From Candidatus Fermentithermobacillaceae bacterium (lineage in GTDB: Bacteria > Bacillota > Sulfobacillia > Fermentithermobacillales > Fermentithermobacillaceae), in the NCBI GenBank assembly GCA_012512325.1, contig JAAZEL010000046.1, positions 1 to 58,418 of the forward strand: a DNA stretch of 58,418 nucleotides, written 5' to 3'. Each line of letters starts with the position of its first letter. Position 1 is the first letter of the stretch. This document shows positions 46,758 to 57,297 of the stretch, one piece after another. The notes under the pieces are model-generated. The model was not told the origin of the DNA and made no database searches. It saw only the letters and a program-made list of their open reading frames with translations. A program made the translations under genes and the position numbers.

Positions 46758-48968
46758 TTACCTCCCCTTACCGAAAACACGTTTTACCGTTATGATTCCT
46801 TCTATCTGCCTGATCCCGGCAACCACTTTCTTGAGTTCATCCAGGTCATGGGTCTCAAATTGGATGTTGATCGTTCCAGTCCCGTCAGGCCGTCCCCTGG
46901 CCGTGGCGTTGGTGATGTTGGAGCCCATGTCGGCGATGACCGATGTGATTTCAGCAAACAGTCCAGGCCTGTCCACACCCTCCGCCAGTATTTCTACGGG
47001 ATACGAAGCCCTTACCTCGGTTTGCCACGCCGTTTCGATAAAACGTTCAGTATCGGTAAGGGACATAAGGGTGGGGCAATCAAGCCTGTGGACGGTAACG
47101 CCCCGTCCCCTTGTGATATACCCGATTATGGGATCTCCGGGTACAGGTGAACAGCATTGGGCCAGGCGCACCAAGATCCCGTCCATCCCTTTGACGATGA
47201 CCGCTTCTTCCGGCCCCCTCGGTTTCCTGGGGACTACCTTGGGGGCTTCCTCGTCCCGCTTGGGCAACAGATCCGGCGCCGTCCTGACGGCTTCGTCGCG
47301 TAACTTGGTGGTCACGTGGACTGCGCTTATGCCCCCGTAGGAAATGGCCGCATACAAGCTTTGTATATCAGGGTAGTTCATCTTGCGCAGCACGTTCCCG
47401 GCTACCCCGGCTTCTATGAGATCCCCCAGCTTCACACCTAGTTTCTGCTGCACCTCAGCCTCAAGGGTGGCCTTGCCCCGGGCAATGTCTTCCTCCCTGA
47501 GCTGTTTCCTGAAAAACGAGCGTATCTTAGATCGCGCCTGGGACGTCTTTACTATATCCAGCCAGTCCCGGCTGGGCCCGGATGACTGCCGGGAAGTGAG
47601 TATCTCCACTATATCCCCTGTATTGAGCTTGTAGGACAAGGGTACCCGCCTGCCGTTGCCCTTTGCCCCCACACACCTGTGGCCCACGTCTGTGTGAATC
47701 CTGTAGGCGAAATCAAGGGGCGTTGAGCCCACGGGCAAATCGATCACATCGCCCTTGGGAGTGAAGACAAACACCTCGTCGTTAAACACGTCGATCTTGA
47801 GGGCTTCCATGAACTCCCCGGCGTCGGTCATCTCCCTTTGCCAGTCCAGGAGCTGGCGCAACCACGACATCTTTTGGTCAAAGGATTGGTCCGACTTCCT
47901 TTCTTTGTACTTCCAGTGAGCCGCGCTGCCGTACTCGGCAGTCCTGTCCATCTCCCTGGTCCTTATCTGTAACTCGAAAGGCTGCCCTAAAGGCCCCAAC
48001 ACGGTGGTATGGAGTGACTGGTAACCGTTGGGCTTGGGCATGGCGATGTAGTCTTTGAACCTTCCGGGCATGGGCTTCCATAGGTTATGGACCAAACCCA
48101 GCACCTCGTAGCAATCACTCACAGTGGCGGTGATCACCCGCACCGCCAGGAGATCATATATCTGGGAAAGGTCGGTGCCCTGGCGTTGCATTTTCCTGTA
48201 TATGCTGTACAGATTCTTGGCCCTTCCCTGGACTTCCGCCTGTATGCCGTGGTCTGAAAGCAGGCTTTGCAGACGGCTGATCACCATGGCTACCTCGGCT
48301 TCACGCTCGCTGCGCTTGCTCGCTATCTGTTCCGCCAGTGCCTGGTATTCTTCAGGGTAAAGGTACCTAAACCCCAGATCTTCAAGTTCCCACTTGAACC
48401 GCCAAATCCCCAGGCGGTGGGCAAGGGGCGCGTATATATCCAGGGTCTCTTCGGCGGTTTGCCGCTGTTTCTCAAGGGGGAGGGCGTCAAGAGTCCTGAG
48501 GTTGTGCAAGCGATCGGCAAGCCTGATAACCACAACCCGCCAGTCTTCCGCCATGGCAAGGAACATCTTTCGCAGGTTAGACACTTGTTCTTCCATCCGC
48601 GAGTGGAACTGTATCCTGCTGAGCTTGGTTACGCCGTCCACCAGCCTGGCTATCTCGGTGCCAAACTCCTGGGTTATTTGTTCGAGGGTAATGTCGGTGT
48701 CTTCCACCACGTCATGGAGCAAGGCAGCGGCCAGAGTGTGAGCATCCCCTTCCAGCTCAGATAGTATCCGGGCTACAGCAACGGGATGCTCGATATATTC
48801 CTCTCCTGACAGCCTGAATTGCCCTTCGTGAGCCTTGGCAGCAAAAACATAGGCCCTTTGGACCAGTTCCCTGTCCTGTTCCGTCAAGTAAGCACCTATG
48901 TCTGCTTGCAGTTTTTTCACTGCCATCGGCCCGGCCGTCTGCCCCCCTTTATTCTGAAAAAACGACAT
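46758..48968 (-). CDS. rel: Bifunctional (p)ppGpp synthetase/hydrolase
   Basis: HD domain AALLHDVVEDTDITLEQI, RFKDYIAMPKPNGYQSLHTTVLG, TGS and ACT domains. Confidence 0.97.
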   Translation of the reverse strand: MSFFQNKGGQTAGPMAVKKLQADIGAYLTEQDRELVQRAYVFAAKAHEGQFRLSGEEYIEHPVAVARILSELEGDAHTLAAALLHDVVEDTDITLEQITQEFGTEIARLVDGVTKLSRIQFHSRMEEQVSNLRKMFLAMAEDWRVVVIRLADRLHNLRTLDALPLEKQRQTAEETLDIYAPLAHRLGIWRFKWELEDLGFRYLYPEEYQALAEQIASKRSEREAEVAMVISRLQSLLSDHGIQAEVQGRAKNLYSIYRKMQRQGTDLSQIYDLLAVRVITATVSDCYEVLGLVHNLWKPMPGRFKDYIAMPKPNGYQSLHTTVLGPLGQPFELQIRTREMDRTAEYGSAAHWKYKERKSDQSFDQKMSWLRQLLDWQREMTDAGEFMEALKIDVFNDEVFVFTPKGDVIDLPVGSTPLDFAYRIHTDVGHRCVGAKGNGRRVPLSYKLNTGDIVEILTSRQSSGPSRDWLDIVKTSQARSKIRSFFRKQLREEDIARGKATLEAEVQQKLGVKLGDLIEAGVAGNVLRKMNYPDIQSLYAAISYGGISAVHVTTKLRDEAVRTAPDLLPKRDEEAPKVVPRKPRGPEEAVIVKGMDGILVRLAQCCSPVPGDPIIGYITRGRGVTVHRLDCPTLMSLTDTERFIETAWQTEVRASYPVEILAEGVDRPGLFAEITSVIADMGSNITNATARGRPDGTGTINIQFETHDLDELKKVVAGIRQIEGIITVKRVFGKGR

Positions 48969-49063
48969 TCCCGGTGTGCCTCCCAGCCCGAATGTCGCTT
49001 TTTGTAAGCGTATGTATTGGATTGCACCTCAAACTTGCTGCTTACAAGGTGTCCCGTGTATCG

Positions 49064-49606
49064 TCAACTGTCGAGCTTCACCACTGAATACACGTCATAC
49101 CCCATTTTAGATAGATTAGCCCTACCAGGGATGTAAGTCAACTCAATCAGAAACACCACAGCAGCCACTTGACCGCCTAGTTTTTCCACCATATCAATGG
49201 TGGCGGCAATGGTACCTCCTGTTGCCAGCAGATCGTCAACCACAAGCACCCGCTGGCCGGGCTCTACTGCATCCTTATGTATTTCAAGGGTGTCGGTTCC
49301 GTACTCCAGCTCGTACTCCCCGCTGAGAGTCTCCCACGGCAGCTTCCCCTTTTTCCTGACCGGCGCAAAACCTTTGCCCATGGCATAAGCAAGTGCACTG
49401 CCCACCAGGAACCCCCTGGCCTCAGGCGCCACAATCACGTCAAATTGTATATCTTTGCACACACCTTTGAGGGCATCGATGCACTTCCTAAACACCTCAG
49501 GATCTTTCAGAAGCGGGGTTATGTCTTTGAAACTAACCCCCTTCCGGGGAAAATCCGGAATCACCCGAATCTTCGACATTATTTGTTTCTCAACGCTTTC
49601 CCCCAT
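49064..49606 (-). CDS. apt: Adenine phosphoribosyltransferase
   Basis: [50 protein letters not shown]. Start may be 49579. Confidence 0.96.
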   Translation of the reverse strand: MGESVEKQIMSKIRVIPDFPRKGVSFKDITPLLKDPEVFRKCIDALKGVCKDIQFDVIVAPEARGFLVGSALAYAMGKGFAPVRKKGKLPWETLSGEYELEYGTDTLEIHKDAVEPGQRVLVVDDLLATGGTIAATIDMVEKLGGQVAAVVFLIELTYIPGRANLSKMGYDVYSVVKLDS

Positions 49607-52322
49607 GTCTTAACCCTCCCTCAAATCGTTGCATTAGCTGTCCTGCAGTTTTCCGGAGCCTGCGTCCCTGCACATACATGGGCGACCCTGACAGGCTCAC
49701 TTGTCCTTTGGGCCTGTGTAAGACAAACATAGGCATCCGGTTGACAAGGTCGGAAGATATCATATCCAGTTCCATCATAATGGAAATACACGACCCCAAC
49801 AGCACCAACTGCTGCTCATATGCGGCGCCTTCAAGCCCCGCAATGCCCTGTTTATACAAGGGGCTGGCTTCCCACACAGGTATCTTGCCGTTCCCCGGCC
49901 TCCCAATGAGAAATTTCCACACTCGCTCCACGTATTCCTTTGACGGGTAGCGAGCATGGAGCCACCTTATTGAATCGTCCACATATGTGTCCAGGAACAT
50001 GCTTTCCACTCCCGGGGTCATTGACAACTGCGTAAGCTTCTCGGAAGATTTCCCGGAAACGGGCGGGTGCACCACCAACAGCCTGAGCTCGCGTCCCAGA
50101 TCCTCGTCTATGAGTTCCCAAGGTGCCGTAGACACCACTACCCCGTCGCCCTTCTCCAGGATGACTCTTGCGTTGTGGGCAAGCGCCCCTCGCTGTCCGC
50201 TTAAGTGGAGCCCGGCTTGGGCGCCAAGACGTCTCAGCCCCACCCATATGGAGGCTGCGGCATCACTGCTCCATGTGTACACAACCGTAGGGCTCCCGTC
50301 CGGGATGTAACGGGCCAGACTCAGGTAATTACCCCCTAGCATGCTCCAGGGAAGCCTGACGTCTTCCACGTACAGGGACACCCTCTCCCGGCCAAGATAT
50401 GTGTCGCGGTTGGGGGTGAATACCAGGTCACAAGCTCCCGGAAAGCACACATGCAGACTCCTGTGGCCTGCGCCGAACCATATTAACCTGGCCTGATTGT
50501 AGTTTCCGCCCTTTGCGCCAATTGTGAGCTCAAGGTGTTCCCCGGTTTTGCCCAGCAATCTCGCCCCGGTGATCCTGGCTCCGAAAACCCCCAAAGCAGG
50601 CCTGGGATTCCCTGCCCCAAAGGGCTCCAAGGATACAAGGGGCATCAAAACGTCGTCGCGGCAATCCTCAACCCCTAGCAGCCCGTCCAACTGCAACACG
50701 GATTCGAGCAGTTTATCCTCCAAGAGCTTCCGCACCACGCCTTCAAACTTGTCAGCGAACGCGGGGATGTCTTCATCCCTCACCGAAAACCCCCCGGCCG
50801 ATTCGTGTCCCCCGTAGTTCACAAGGAATTCCCTGCATTCTGACAATGCCTGGTGCACGTTGAGTCCCGGGATTCCCCTTACCGAGCCCTTGAGCACCGG
50901 GCCTTCGCCTGCCATCAAGGCGCAGGGCCGCCAGTGCCTGTCCCTCACCTTTGAGGCCGCTATGCCCACAACTCCTTGATGCCACTCTCTTCCAACCTCA
51001 CAGATGGAGTAGCGGGGATAGCCGTAACGGGTCGCGCCGGTGTCCTTGCCTGCAGCCAACCAAGTCGCCGGATCACCGGCTGCGGGTTCCACCGCAAGCT
51101 TGCCAATTCTTTCATAACATTCCTCAAGTATCGCCAGTTCAATCTTGCGCCTTTCCCTGTTAAGCCTGTCCAGTTCCCGGGCAAGCTCAAACCCTTTACG
51201 CAAATCATTCTCACACAGCAAGGCGAACGCATCCCGAGCGTGGCTGAGCCGGGCTGCGGCATTGATCCTGGGAACCAAGGCAAACATCACATCCCGCTCA
51301 AACTCCAAGGGGCGGCCTTGGACAAGATCGCCCAAGGTCCCCTCATCCCAGCGCCCCAGCCCCTCCCATTCATCCGGTACGTTTTCACCCAACTTATCCG
51401 CCGCGGTGTCATTTGGGCTGTCATTGACGTCATATAGCCTAAGGTCTTGTCCCATCTTGAACACGCCTGATACGCAGAGCAAGGCCAGGATTCCCGGACG
51501 ATGTGTGCGCTGCAAGAGCTTCAGGCCTTGTCTTGCCCACAGGCGGTTAAGCCCGGTCACAGGATGCCCGTCTCCTGCAACGGACATGGCCAGCATGTCA
51601 GTGCCCCAATCGTGTGGTATCCCGTCCCCGAGACCCCTTTGGAGGAGAAAAGCCTTGGCCAATAGGTACGCAACCCCGGCACCTGTGAGATGGTGAAGCC
51701 TGAAACCCTCCCATGAAGGCAAATGGGGATTCAAGACTGAAACGGCGTCAGGCAGGGAAGGGCCCGGCCTGTGGTGGTCGGTGATGATCACGTCTATCCC
51801 AAAGCCCTTGGCCTTTTCGCATGCGTCCCACCCGGTGATCCCGCAATCGGCGGTGACTATCAGGTTGATTCCTTCCTCATGAAACCTGTCTATGAGCTTG
51901 GCGTGAAAGCCATATCCGTCCTGAAACCTGCATGGGAAGAATGCCTCCACATGCTGTATCCCCCCAAATTCCAGGCCTTCCTTGAGGATCACCGCGGAAG
52001 TCACGCCGTCGGCATCGAAATCGGAATATACGAGTACCTTTTCGCCGGAACCGGCCGCTTGGCCCAGCCTCTGCAAGGCTGCTTCAATACCCGGCAGAGC
52101 CATGAGGTCCGGAAGGGAGGATTGTCCTGTCCAAAGCTCCACTGCGTCTTGGATACAGCCGCCGGCCCGCCGAAGCAGCAATGACGCGGTTTCCGCCGGA
52201 ACGGCCAGCATCTCTGACAGGGCGTCAACTTGGGCCGGGTCGGTGGGCACCGGGTGGTCCCACCGGGCATAAGATCCTGTTATGTATGTCATGAGAACGT
52301 TTGCAAGTACATCTTCCTTCAT
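49590..52322 (-). CDS. recJ: Single-stranded-DNA-specific exonuclease RecJ (divergent, long)
   Basis: [63 protein letters not shown]; 910 aa. Confidence 0.92.
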   Translation of the reverse strand: MKEDVLANVLMTYITGSYARWDHPVPTDPAQVDALSEMLAVPAETASLLLRRAGGCIQDAVELWTGQSSLPDLMALPGIEAALQRLGQAAGSGEKVLVYSDFDADGVTSAVILKEGLEFGGIQHVEAFFPCRFQDGYGFHAKLIDRFHEEGINLIVTADCGITGWDACEKAKGFGIDVIITDHHRPGPSLPDAVSVLNPHLPSWEGFRLHHLTGAGVAYLLAKAFLLQRGLGDGIPHDWGTDMLAMSVAGDGHPVTGLNRLWARQGLKLLQRTHRPGILALLCVSGVFKMGQDLRLYDVNDSPNDTAADKLGENVPDEWEGLGRWDEGTLGDLVQGRPLEFERDVMFALVPRINAAARLSHARDAFALLCENDLRKGFELARELDRLNRERRKIELAILEECYERIGKLAVEPAAGDPATWLAAGKDTGATRYGYPRYSICEVGREWHQGVVGIAASKVRDRHWRPCALMAGEGPVLKGSVRGIPGLNVHQALSECREFLVNYGGHESAGGFSVRDEDIPAFADKFEGVVRKLLEDKLLESVLQLDGLLGVEDCRDDVLMPLVSLEPFGAGNPRPALGVFGARITGARLLGKTGEHLELTIGAKGGNYNQARLIWFGAGHRSLHVCFPGACDLVFTPNRDTYLGRERVSLYVEDVRLPWSMLGGNYLSLARYIPDGSPTVVYTWSSDAAASIWVGLRRLGAQAGLHLSGQRGALAHNARVILEKGDGVVVSTAPWELIDEDLGRELRLLVVHPPVSGKSSEKLTQLSMTPGVESMFLDTYVDDSIRWLHARYPSKEYVERVWKFLIGRPGNGKIPVWEASPLYKQGIAGLEGAAYEQQLVLLGSCISIMMELDMISSDLVNRMPMFVLHRPKGQVSLSGSPMYVQGRRLRKTAGQLMQRFEGGLRHGGKR

Positions 52323-52326
52323 CTTG

Positions 52327-52737
52327 TTACAGGGTATCTCTCTCCGTCCTGTGAGCTTCCATGGCTATTTCCATGGCCCTTAGCTCTGCTTCCAGTCTCT
52401 CGGCTTTATCTCTCTGTTCCTCCAGAGCTTGCTCCAATTGCTTGACTTGTCTTGTAGACGCCTCAAGGGCCTTGGTAAGCTGCCTCACCTGCCCCCTGAC
52501 CTTGGCGCCTTTGAGCCAGGTCCAAACCGTCCCCACAAGCAGGCCGATTAGCAATGAGCCCAGGACCACGATTGCCATGTTGAGGGACAGGCTCCAACTC
52601 AAGAAGGTTATGGAAACCATTTGCGCATTCTGGACGGCAAATATCACCACCGGAATCAGCAGCAGCACCACCAATATGAGCAACGGACTCACCTCCCGGA
52701 TGTCCTGCCGGAGTATCAAGTTAACACGTCGGTTCAT
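52327..52737 (-). CDS. LapA-domain (DUF1049-like) membrane protein
   Basis: Two TM helices (LILVVLLLIPVVIFAVQNAQMVSITFLSWSLSLNMAIVVLGSLLIGLLVGTVW), then a coiled coil. Confidence 0.8.
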   Translation of the reverse strand: MNRRVNLILRQDIREVSPLLILVVLLLIPVVIFAVQNAQMVSITFLSWSLSLNMAIVVLGSLLIGLLVGTVWTWLKGAKVRGQVRQLTKALEASTRQVKQLEQALEEQRDKAERLEAELRAMEIAMEAHRTERDTL

Positions 52738-53417
52738 CTATGTCTACGACGCCGGTACGCCTTTTGCCTCTCTTCTGACACATCGGTTTCCTCTTTGTCC
52801 GGGGCTTTACTCCAATCGTACCCCTCGAGCAATTTCCCGAAATCTCCGGCTTCAGGGCCGAAATAATCGTCCATGGTTTCCTCCGGGCCCGAATGAGCGT
52901 CGTCCGTGCCGTCACCGCTGCCTCCAAGGGAAAGAGCCGCTTGACGCTTGCGCCTTTGGATGTTGAGCCCTATCCTCCTGGCCCGCTCCATGAGCTCATG
53001 CCGCGCTTTGTCCACTTGCTGCTTGAGATGGATATCTTCGAACCCCGTCCGGGCCGGTCGAGGCGGGCCCTGCTTCGACAGTTCCACAAGCTTGTTTACC
53101 CACCGTTTGAGTCCTGCCCTGTGGGATATCTCCATGGCAGGAATGCGTATCACCGAAAACCCCCAGCTTTCCAGTTCAGTTTGGCGCTTCCTGTCTTCCG
53201 ACTGACGGGAGGATGTGAGGTGGCTCCATCCGTCCACCTCCACAATGAGCCATTCATCCACCAGGAAGTCCACGGTGAACCGGTCTATCGGGACCTCCCT
53301 TTCAAACGCGACCCCTGCCTTCTTGAGGGCTCTTGAGAGTTTGAGTTCGCTGGAAGTGTCCTCGTGATAGCCCCATATTTCACGGGAAGTGTACTGCCTA
53401 CCGGGCCTCTTCTTCAT
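52734..53417 (-). CDS. DUF559-type endonuclease domain protein with charged C-terminal extension
   Basis: FEREVPIDRFTVDFLVDEWLIVEVDGWSHLTSSRQSEDRKRQTELESWGFSVIRIPAMEI (PD-(D/E)XK-like); ATG at 53417 after AAGGAGG. Confidence 0.78.
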   Translation of the reverse strand: MKKRPGRQYTSREIWGYHEDTSSELKLSRALKKAGVAFEREVPIDRFTVDFLVDEWLIVEVDGWSHLTSSRQSEDRKRQTELESWGFSVIRIPAMEISHRAGLKRWVNKLVELSKQGPPRPARTGFEDIHLKQQVDKARHELMERARRIGLNIQRRKRQAALSLGGSGDGTDDAHSGPEETMDDYFGPEAGDFGKLLEGYDWSKAPDKEETDVSEERQKAYRRRRHR

Positions 53418-55533
53418 CGGAGGCCTCCTTTTCCCCTGACGGGAACGGCTTCGGGAGCTTGAGGACAACCTTGGCCGGCTCCGCAAGGGGTACTGAATAA
53501 TCGTCTCCGGGGCCCATATACGTGTCAAACCAAGCGACAATGTACTCCAACCTCTCCACCCTGTGCAGAGGTTTGCCCGATCGCGGCAGATTATGGTTTT
53601 CGCCGGGGAACCTGACCATAACCGCTGTCTTCTTGAGGTTTCTGAGCGCCGTGAACATCTCGTCTGCTTGGCTTATGGGACACCGCATGTCGTCTTCGCT
53701 GTGGATTAGGAGGAGAGGAGTTTCAATGTTACGCACGTACATAATCGGGGATCTTGACAGGTAAGCTTCAGGGTTGTCCCACGGATCCCCGTCGAACTCG
53801 AACTGGCCGTTCATGTAGGCGAGGTCGCTCACCCCAAACTGGCTGAACCGGTTACACGTGCTCCTGCAGGCGACTGCGGCTTTGAACCTGTTGGTGTGGC
53901 CGATTATCCAATTCGTCATATACCCGCCGTAACTGCCTCCGGTGACCCCCATCCTTTCATTGTCTACCCAAGGGAGCTTGGCAGCGAAATCCGCAATGGC
54001 CATCAGGTCGTTGTAATCCCCGCCTCCCCAGTCATGCCGCGTGGCGGCCACGAACTCCTGGCTGTACCCAATGCTGCCCCGCGGGTTGCCGAAAACCACC
54101 CCGTACCCCCGCGAAGCCAGCACCTGGAACTGATGGAAGAAAGCAAACCCGTAGGCCGAATGGGGGCCGCCGTGTATGTGCAGGATAACCGGATATGCCT
54201 TGCCGTCTTGCATCCCAATGGGTTTCATGACCCACGCCTGAAGTTTCAAGCCGTCGTACGCTTCCACCTCTACCTCTTCAGGAATGCTGAGATACCGGGA
54301 GTCAAGGAGATCCTGGTTGATTCTGGTCAGCCGCCGCACTTCCCCTTTGCCTTCCGGGGCTTCCAAGACCGTGTCCCCGGACTTGCCTGCATCCACACTC
54401 AAGTCGAGGCTCCAGATGTCGCAGATCACCTCAGGTGAGGTGACTGCAAGGGCGAACTTGTCGCAAGATGCGGCCTTGCTCCAGCCGTAGATGGCGCTGT
54501 TTCCGCCGGCAACAAGATTTACGGCCCTGGTGTCCACATCCACGCTGTAGAGGCCGGTTGCCCCGTGAGCCAGAGCGGTGAAGTAGATGGTTGTCCCGTC
54601 CGCGGACCACACAGGCCTTGATTCTGAAGGAGACACCATATCGGATCCGGGGGTCTGTCCCACACCCAGTTGGGCCGACCTTGTAAGGAAGGTGACGGGC
54701 CCTCCGCCGGCCTCAACCACGCATACCCCGGGAACGGTGGCACCCCTGTATTCGTTGTCATGCCCGAAGCAAGCAATCCGGCGGCCGTCAGGCGACCACG
54801 AAGGGGAGTACAGCACTGCGTCCCCTGATGTAAGTTGCTTTATCTCTCCGCCTCTTGCAGGCACCAGCCATAGGTCTCTCACCAAAGAAACCTCATAATC
54901 GGGAAACCTTGCCGATACAAACGCAATGTAGTTGCCGTCAGGCGACCATGCAGGGTCGAGGCAATCATACGGGCCTGAAGTAAGCTGGGTCAGCTCTCCT
55001 GAATCCACGTCCAGCACGAATATCTGGTAGTTGGTTTCAGGCAGGAATCCCACGGAATCCAGCTTGTGCCTGAGCCGGGTGAGCACCCTCACATCTGACT
55101 CCTTGCCTGAATTTGAACGGTCCTGACCCTTGGAAGGTTCCAAGGCACAGAAGGCTATTTTCTTCCCGTCGGGCGACCAGACCGGGCTCCTTACCCCTCC
55201 CTCCACCGATGTGGTCTTGGTGCCTTCGCCCCCTTTAACCGAGAGGATGTACAGCTGATTCTTATCCTTGCCCCTGTCAGACAGAAAGGCTACCTTGGTT
55301 CCGCAAGGTGACCACCTGGGGCAGGTATCGTTGCCTGTACCTGAGGTAAACTTCATGATTTCTGCTTGCGCCTTGTCTTGCCCGACCATGTATATCCGGG
55401 TGTTATACGGTTTTACTTCTCCCCGGTCAGTTACAGTTTTTACTTCAAACAGGATCTTGGTCCCATCAGGGGATATTTGAGGATCCCGTACCCATTTCAT
55501 GAGATATATGTCCTCCGAAGTCACAGGCCTCAT
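53398..55533 (-). CDS. S9 family peptidase (prolyl oligopeptidase / acylaminoacyl-peptidase type)
   Basis: Repeated PxWSPDGxxIAF beta-propeller motifs; MGVTGGSYGGYMTNWIIGH, SEDDMRCPISQADE, PGENHNLPRSGKP catalytic triad regions. Confidence 0.96.
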   Translation of the reverse strand: MRPVTSEDIYLMKWVRDPQISPDGTKILFEVKTVTDRGEVKPYNTRIYMVGQDKAQAEIMKFTSGTGNDTCPRWSPCGTKVAFLSDRGKDKNQLYILSVKGGEGTKTTSVEGGVRSPVWSPDGKKIAFCALEPSKGQDRSNSGKESDVRVLTRLRHKLDSVGFLPETNYQIFVLDVDSGELTQLTSGPYDCLDPAWSPDGNYIAFVSARFPDYEVSLVRDLWLVPARGGEIKQLTSGDAVLYSPSWSPDGRRIACFGHDNEYRGATVPGVCVVEAGGGPVTFLTRSAQLGVGQTPGSDMVSPSESRPVWSADGTTIYFTALAHGATGLYSVDVDTRAVNLVAGGNSAIYGWSKAASCDKFALAVTSPEVICDIWSLDLSVDAGKSGDTVLEAPEGKGEVRRLTRINQDLLDSRYLSIPEEVEVEAYDGLKLQAWVMKPIGMQDGKAYPVILHIHGGPHSAYGFAFFHQFQVLASRGYGVVFGNPRGSIGYSQEFVAATRHDWGGGDYNDLMAIADFAAKLPWVDNERMGVTGGSYGGYMTNWIIGHTNRFKAAVACRSTCNRFSQFGVSDLAYMNGQFEFDGDPWDNPEAYLSRSPIMYVRNIETPLLLIHSEDDMRCPISQADEMFTALRNLKKTAVMVRFPGENHNLPRSGKPLHRVERLEYIVAWFDTYMGPGDDYSVPLAEPAKVVLKLPKPFPSGEKEASDEEEAR

Positions 55534-55805
55534 GACAGAGTTCTCCTTTCATGAACCTACTGGATCCGCCGGCCCGCCGCCGATGCTTTCATCCTTTTTC
55601 GACAAACGGGAAGCTGCAACCGTGGACTCTAGGAGATCATAACATCAAATGCATAAAAAGAGGATTCTCCCTTCGGTTGTAGAATGAACACCTGATGGGA
55701 AGCAAGGCTGAATGCGTTTCAAGTCGCGGTCTGTTTCCCCTACGCCCATAAAGCTTAGATATAATCGGATTGTGTTTTCCCAAAACTAAAAGGAGGTTTT
55801 TCGCC

Positions 55806-56981
55806 GTGCAGTTTCAAGGTCTTGTTTTCGGCGTTCCAAGAGAGATCATGCAAGGTGAAAGGCGCGTCGCAGCCATTCCTGAAACGGTCAAGAAGCTGGT
55901 GGCAGGAGGTGCCAAAGTCCTGGTAGAAAAGGGCGCTGGCACCGGGTCCTTTTTCCCTGACGAGGAATATGCAAAAGCCGGCGCAGTGCTGGTGGACGAT
56001 GTTGAGGAGCTCTTCGCGCAAGCCGACATTATCCTCAAGGTGAAGGAGCCTCTGTTTAACTCCGATAAGAACAAGCATGAAGTGGATATGATGCATGAAG
56101 GCCAGGTGCTGATTACCTTCTTGCACCCTGCCGCTCCGGCAAACCATGAGATGGTCAAGAACCTGGCCGCAAAAGGCGTCATCGGGCTGACCCTGGACGG
56201 GATTCCCAGGATCTCAAGGGCCCAGGCCATGGACGCTTTGACTTCAATGAGCACGGTTGCCGGGTACAAGGCCGTACTCATGGCCGCAAACAGGCTGCCC
56301 AAGTTCATGCCCATGATTGGTTCTGCAGTGGGTATGCTCCCGCCTGCGACAGTAACAGTAATCGGTACAGGCGTTGCAGGGCTTCAGGCCGTGGCAACTG
56401 CAAAAAGGCTGGGTGCCGTTGTCCATGCGATTGACATCAGGCCTGACGCCGCAGAGCACGCCAAGAGCCTGGGAGCAAGGACGGTTGATACAGGTGTCCC
56501 GGCCGAGATAGCAATCGGTGAAGGCGGCTACGCCAAGCATCTCCCCGAAGAGTGGCTCATCAAAGAACGGGAAGCAATCAAAGACACGATTCTCAAGTCA
56601 GATATCGTCATAGCTACCGCCCTTGTACCCGGACGGCTGGCACCGGTCCTCATTACCGAAGAAATGGTCAAAGCCATGAAGCCCGGTTCCGCAATCGTCG
56701 ACGTTGCCATTGACCAGGGCGGCAACTGTGAACTCACCGTAGGCGGAGAAGTAATCGAAAAATACGGTGTAAGCATAGACGGGACCAAGAACATCCCTGG
56801 CATGGTTCCTGAAAGCTCAACGACCATGTTTGCAAAGAATATCTTGAACTACGCTTCGAACATAGTTAAGGACGGGAAGATCGTCATCGATCTTGACGAC
56901 GAGATAGTCGCATCCTCACTGGTATGCAAAGACGGCGAACTGGTTCACGCCGGAGCCCGGGAAGCTATGGGACTCGACTAA
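55806..56981 (+). CDS. pntA: NAD(P) transhydrogenase subunit alpha part 1
   Basis: FGVPREIMQGERRVAAIPETVKKLVAGGAKVLVEKGAG, VTVIGTGVAGLQAVATAKRLGAVVHAIDIRP; GTG at 55806 after AAAGGAGG. Confidence 0.95.
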   Translation: MQFQGLVFGVPREIMQGERRVAAIPETVKKLVAGGAKVLVEKGAGTGSFFPDEEYAKAGAVLVDDVEELFAQADIILKVKEPLFNSDKNKHEVDMMHEGQVLITFLHPAAPANHEMVKNLAAKGVIGLTLDGIPRISRAQAMDALTSMSTVAGYKAVLMAANRLPKFMPMIGSAVGMLPPATVTVIGTGVAGLQAVATAKRLGAVVHAIDIRPDAAEHAKSLGARTVDTGVPAEIAIGEGGYAKHLPEEWLIKEREAIKDTILKSDIVIATALVPGRLAPVLITEEMVKAMKPGSAIVDVAIDQGGNCELTVGGEVIEKYGVSIDGTKNIPGMVPESSTTMFAKNILNYASNIVKDGKIVIDLDDEIVASSLVCKDGELVHAGAREAMGLD

Positions 56982-57001
56982 TCAACAAGGGGTTGGCGTT
57001 A

Positions 57002-57280
57002 ATGGACGTACTTATTCTGATCGCGGTGTTCGCAGCTGCAACCTGGCTCGGATACAAGGTGATAAGTGAAGTGCCTTCACTGCTCCACACACCTCTTATG
57101 TCAGGCTCCAACGCCATTTCAGGCGTGACCATCCTTGGTTCCCTGGTTGCAACTGCACAGGCGGTGAACTATGGGAGCAAGGCACTCGGGGTTGTAGCCA
57201 TAGTCATGGCCTGCATCAACCTGGTAGGCGGATTTGTGGTTACAGACCGGATGTTGAGGATGTTTAAGAAACCAGAATAG
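57002..57280 (+). CDS. NAD(P) transhydrogenase subunit alpha part 2 (membrane)
   Basis: VPSLLHTPLMSGSNAISGVTILGSLV; three TM segments; between pntA and pntB. Confidence 0.94.
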   Translation: MDVLILIAVFAAATWLGYKVISEVPSLLHTPLMSGSNAISGVTILGSLVATAQAVNYGSKALGVVAIVMACINLVGGFVVTDRMLRMFKKPE

Positions 57281-57297
57281 ATTAACGGGGTGTCGAG

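Noticed and set aside
46240-47340. 366-aa plus-strand ORF opposite dtd/rel
   Set aside because: Ser/Thr/Pro-rich antisense translation spanning two well-supported minus-strand genes.
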